Assembly: GCF_002217285.1 (NCBI RefSeq)
Contig: NZ_MUGW01000011.1
Span: 1 to 64,000, forward strand
DNA length: 64,000 nucleotides
Reading direction: 5' to 3'
From: Flavobacterium hercynium
GTDB taxonomy: Bacteria; Bacteroidota; Bacteroidia; Flavobacteriales; Flavobacteriaceae
Each line of letters starts with the position of its first letter. The first letter of the stretch is position 1. Shown here one piece after another: positions 61,299 through 64,000 of this stretch. Position numbers and translations under genes: made by a program. The notes below the pieces were generated by a model that worked only from the letters and a program-made list of their open reading frames with translations, was not told the origin of the DNA and did not search any database.

Positions 61299-62198
61299 TT
61301 ATTTAGATACTTTAAGCTTGTTAATTTTCAAAGCTTTCTGTTTTATCCATTGAATGGAAATAGCAACTGGTTCAGTAATACTTTCAGAAGTAGTATTATG
61401 CCCTAATGTTGAAAATAAGGTATATTCGAAAGGTTTGCCTTGAACTTTAAATGTATTCAATTGCTCAATACACAATTTTACGGGAATTTGGATATCTTTT
61501 TCACCAAAAAGCCAAAGACCTGGAATTGATAGTGCACTCAAAGATTCTTTTGGGTCAGTAGCAATAAATTGATACCTGTCAGGATCATTTTTGACATGCT
61601 CAAGAACATCTGATTCTGTATGATTTTCCCAAAAATTATTATTTCCATTAGTATAAAACTGAAATCGAAGTTGTTCCAGAGTTGTAATTGTAGGGCAACT
61701 AAACAAAACCATAAATTCTATTTGTGGATTTTTACTTGCAGCAATTGGGATGATCCATCCTGCCTGACTAAAGCCAACTAATCCAATGGGTGTTTTTTTA
61801 TCTTTCAAATAGGTTCTAAATGTATTTACTGCTGCACTCGCATCCTCAGATAATAAATTAAGATTAGTCGTGTCAATATTATTCGTTCCAACAGATGGTC
61901 CTACATAGACACCTCCAGATTCTCCAACTCCACGTTTATCATATGTGAACACAGCTATACCTTCTTTGGCAAGACGTTTAGCAAACTCCATTTCTCTTTT
62001 TACAGGATCAGATCCGTGAACAATTACGACTGCTGCAACTGCTTTTTTAGGTGTTAAAATTGAGCCAGCAAGAGTGATGCCCTGACTTTCAAACTTTACA
62101 TCTTGAATGGTAAAATCGGTGGATTGAGAAAATACTATTTCTGGTAACGCTATTAATGATAACCAAAGAAGTACGTTAGAAACGAAGTTAGTATTCAT
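61299..62198 (-). CDS. Exported alpha/beta hydrolase
   Basis: A 299-residue protein from ATG 62,198 (MNTNFVSNVLLWLSLIALPEIVFSQ, a clean signal peptide). A longer frame from 62,243 adds a charged extension. It shows the alpha/beta-hydrolase fold of dienelactone-hydrolase/acyl-peptidase-like type: VIVHGSDP oxyanion region, TYDKRGVGESGG, nucleophile elbow GFSQAGW, acid in WLFGEKDIQIP, and catalytic His in STLGHNTT. It is predicted to hydrolyse an ester or amide substrate in the periplasm; the substrate is unknown. Its stop lies about 35 bases from the distal att-like repeat. Confidence 0.82.
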   Translation of the reverse strand: MNTNFVSNVLLWLSLIALPEIVFSQSTDFTIQDVKFESQGITLAGSILTPKKAVAAVVIVHGSDPVKREMEFAKRLAKEGIAVFTYDKRGVGESGGVYVGPSVGTNNIDTTNLNLLSEDASAAVNTFRTYLKDKKTPIGLVGFSQAGWIIPIAASKNPQIEFMVLFSCPTITTLEQLRFQFYTNGNNNFWENHTESDVLEHVKNDPDRYQFIATDPKESLSALSIPGLWLFGEKDIQIPVKLCIEQLNTFKVQGKPFEYTLFSTLGHNTTSESITEPVAISIQWIKQKALKINKLKVSK

Positions 62199-62422
62199 TT
62201 TGATATAGTGTAAAAATTTGTTTTGAAATGATCCTCTCAACATTGCCTACAATTTGTATACACCTATGAAATCATCATATTTTATTTAAACCAAATATAG
62301 AGATAATACTTATAACTCATTAAAGGAATTTTAATGGAAAATGATCAAAAGTTGGGAATTAAGCGAAAAGAACAGTTTAGAAATAAATAAGTGATAAAAG
62401 CGCTTTTAATCAAAATCTCTTC

Positions 62423-62430
62423 TACTTTTG
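62423..62430 (+). promoter_or_regulatory. -7 box of truC, leaderless arrangement
   Basis: TACTTTTG (matches TAnnTTTG) ends only four bases before the ATG at 62,435, so transcription should begin at or within a base or two of the start codon. Confidence 0.55.
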
Positions 62431-62434
62431 CCGA

Positions 62435-63133
62435 ATGTTAGAAATTCTTTACCAAGATGAATATATTGTAGCAATTAATAAACCAAGTGGATTGCTGGTT
62501 CACAAATCCTTTTATGCGCGCGATGCCAAAGTGTATGCTATTCAGGAATTGAGAAATCAATTAGGAGGACAACACGTTTATCCTATTCATCGGCTAGACC
62601 GCAAAACCTCCGGTATCTTATTATTTGCGCTGGACAAAGAGGTTTTAAAAATTATGAATGATCGTTTTGCCACACGCGAAGTCGAAAAAAAATATTTAGC
62701 AATTTTACGTGGCTGGTCACCCGAAGAACTTACGATTGATTATGATTTAATCAATGATGATGACATTAAACAAAATGCAATAACCTACTTTCATCGTTTA
62801 CAAAATTCCGAAATTGAGTTAGAATTTAACAATCGACCAACTTCACGATATTGTTTGGTAGAAGCTATTCCAGAAACGGGACGAATGCATCAATTACGAA
62901 AACATTTCAAACACATTTTTCATCCTATTTTAGGAAGTCGTCCACATGGTTGTAACAAGCAAAATAAATTATGGTTGGAGAATTATGACCTTACCGGAAT
63001 GATGCTTCACGCGCATCAGTTAATTTTTAATCATCCAATAAATAATGAACCATTAACCTTGAATGCAAAGATTAATGAAGAGTTTAGCAGAGTTGGTACT
63101 ATTCTTAATCTGGATTTAAGTAAGTATAAATAG
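62435..63133 (+). CDS. truC: tRNA pseudouridine synthase, TruC type
   Basis: A 232-residue RluA-family pseudouridine synthase without an S4 domain. It opens with the TruC-like ILYQDEYIVAINKPSGLLVH and has the catalytic motif HRLDRKTSG (Asp at residue 55), then LLFALDKE and the late GRMHQLRKHFKHIFHPILG-type element. By family it isomerises U65 in the T-arm of certain tRNAs. Size matches TruC (about 240). It is probably translated from a leaderless or near-leaderless transcript. Confidence 0.85.
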   Translation: MLEILYQDEYIVAINKPSGLLVHKSFYARDAKVYAIQELRNQLGGQHVYPIHRLDRKTSGILLFALDKEVLKIMNDRFATREVEKKYLAILRGWSPEELTIDYDLINDDDIKQNAITYFHRLQNSEIELEFNNRPTSRYCLVEAIPETGRMHQLRKHFKHIFHPILGSRPHGCNKQNKLWLENYDLTGMMLHAHQLIFNHPINNEPLTLNAKINEEFSRVGTILNLDLSKYK

Positions 63134-63173
63134 TAAAAATAGGGAGCTATTTAAAAACTTCTCTCTACAAAAA

Positions 63174-63203
63174 AAAGCTTCAAATTTCTCTGAAGCTTTT
63201 ATC
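63174..63203. terminator. Bidirectional terminator
   Basis: Stem AAAGCTTCA (63,174-63,182) with TGAAGCTTT (63,191-63,199), with A and T runs outside. It lies between convergent truC and the surface-protein gene and has the same stem motif as the tRNA terminator. Confidence 0.8.
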
Positions 63204-63239
63204 GTTTTAAATTATTCTGATTCAAATTGTGTTCAAAAA

Positions 63240-63893
63240 TTATTTAGATTCAAGTCTGATCAATCTTTCTTTCATTTCAACATTCTCTTTTTTCATTTCG
63301 ATCATGTACAGTGTTAATTCTTCAATTTTCTCTAAAAGTTTAGCATTCATTTGACCTAGATAAATTCCATTTTTTAATACTTCTTCTTCACTTGGAATAT
63401 TTTCTAAATGCCCTTTTTCATTGATGTGTTTTTCTACTTCCTCAAGTGTGGGCAAATTATATTCTTTTTTGAAGACATAATCAGGCCAAACTGACGCTGT
63501 AACTTTTACTTCTGTTGAATGGATAGTACCATTGACAGCTAGTTTTGTATTTGGATTTGGTACACCAATACCAACATTACCAGCATAGAAAACAAGTGAC
63601 TTGTAATCAATGTTATTATAACGCTGAATAATTTCTTGATTAATTCCCTGATTACTCCAAATAGTTTGCAGCTTTAATTCATAACTTGGATTACCTGTAG
63701 ACCATTTTTGAGCATTATTAGAAACTCCCTGAGTAAAGATTGGAGTAGCAACTTCTAAAGAGGCTGATGGTGATGCATTGCCAATACCTACATTATTAGT
63801 AACAAGAGACAGACCATCTATTTTTCCATAAATTTGAGCATTTGCAAATGTTGTAAAGAGTATGGTGGCTAATAAAGTAAATTTGATCTTCAT
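63240..63893 (-). CDS. Secreted tail-fibre-like surface protein
   Basis: A 217-residue protein with signal peptide (FTTFANAQ). Two NVGIG repeats with P-rich follow-ups (NVGIGNASPSASLEV; NVGIGVPNPNTKLAVNG) are followed by the flavobacterial motif EVKVTASVWPDYVF and LPTLEEVEKHINEKGHL, with a C-terminal coiled coil (about 185-215) that probably drives trimerisation. Such domains resemble phage tail-fibre ends lacking the S74 peptidase and are widespread as single surface genes in flavobacteria. It is not evidence of a prophage here. Confidence 0.75.
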   Translation of the reverse strand: MKIKFTLLATILFTTFANAQIYGKIDGLSLVTNNVGIGNASPSASLEVATPIFTQGVSNNAQKWSTGNPSYELKLQTIWSNQGINQEIIQRYNNIDYKSLVFYAGNVGIGVPNPNTKLAVNGTIHSTEVKVTASVWPDYVFKKEYNLPTLEEVEKHINEKGHLENIPSEEEVLKNGIYLGQMNAKLLEKIEELTLYMIEMKKENVEMKERLIRLESK

Positions 63894-64000
63894 AATGTTT
63901 TTAGTTTAATTTCTTTACAAATAACTATAAAACAAAATGATTCCGCAAGACTTCCAAAAAAATTACGAATAAAAAGCTGACTAATTTCTATTAATAGTTT

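Noticed and set aside
63240..63893. Prophage tail-fibre gene
   Set aside because: It has a Sec signal peptide and no phage neighbours; this type of single surface protein is common in flavobacterial genomes.

Overview
The window looks like a chromosomal segment of a Flavobacterium-type Bacteroidota. The base composition is AT-rich. Promoters carry the Bacteroidota -7 consensus TAnnTTTG, often with TTG 19 bases upstream, and lipoproteins and surface proteins dominate. One protein carries a type IX secretion (T9SS) sorting tail, and the tmRNA tag reads GENNYALAA. Housekeeping genes frame the window: an alanine/saccharopine dehydrogenase-like enzyme, a serine hydrolase and tmRNA on the left; a DUF4494 protein, a GT39-like glycosyltransferase, a DUF4269 protein, initiator tRNA, an alpha/beta hydrolase, TruC and a cell-surface protein on the right.

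From 3.6 to 7.8 kb lies a two-gene unit (1000 aa and 385 aa) of unknown function. The first protein is cytoplasmic-looking; the second may have a degenerate nuclease-like core and a membrane tail. From 8.1 to 9.8 kb a small outer-membrane-barrel gene and its frameshifted paralogue flank a nucleosidase.

The core of the window, 9.9-51.5 kb and almost all on the minus strand, is a tandem duplication of one six-gene surface operon. The order is: fibronectin-type-III protein; SprB-repeat/PKD protein with a T9SS type A tail; a FnIII 'carrier'; a three-PKD lipoprotein; an outer-membrane beta-barrel; and a roughly 1560-residue exported protein. Intergenic spacings are nearly identical in the two copies. 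In copy 1 (10,994-25,874) the carrier stops at 482 aa. In copy 2 (26,302-51,479) the same carrier runs to 1192 aa and ends in an HNH/ENDO VII-like nuclease with an AHH signature. Two SMI1/KNR4-like immunity genes and an array of small AT-rich genes follow it, then two propeller-like lipoproteins and one secreted protein before the operon resumes. Debris of further copies lies at both ends: an internally deleted FnIII gene at 9.9 kb and a decayed SprB-like pseudogene at 54.9-55.3 kb. I read this as a polymorphic toxin/surface-display system whose toxin tip is exchanged at the C-terminus of the carrier. That function is inference.

From 51.7 to 56.1 kb are four tandem paralogous lipoproteins with YD-like strand repeats, each ending in a look-alike terminator, followed by a DUF2490-type barrel. 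Several of these genes and the heads of the FnIII units share an upstream element (TATGTC core on the coding strand) at a fixed 53-54 bases from the -7 box, or 44 in one case. This suggests a common activator and one regulon linking the surface operons with the lipoproteins.

Other structure: a 13-copy 10-bp minisatellite fills a spacer inside copy 2, and a 7-bp tandem repeat abuts the first gene. A roughly 1-kb islet carrying one unknown gene sits between the 3' end of initiator tRNA and a 23-bp copy of that end. A GC-rich dispersed element recurs in the immunity array and in that islet.
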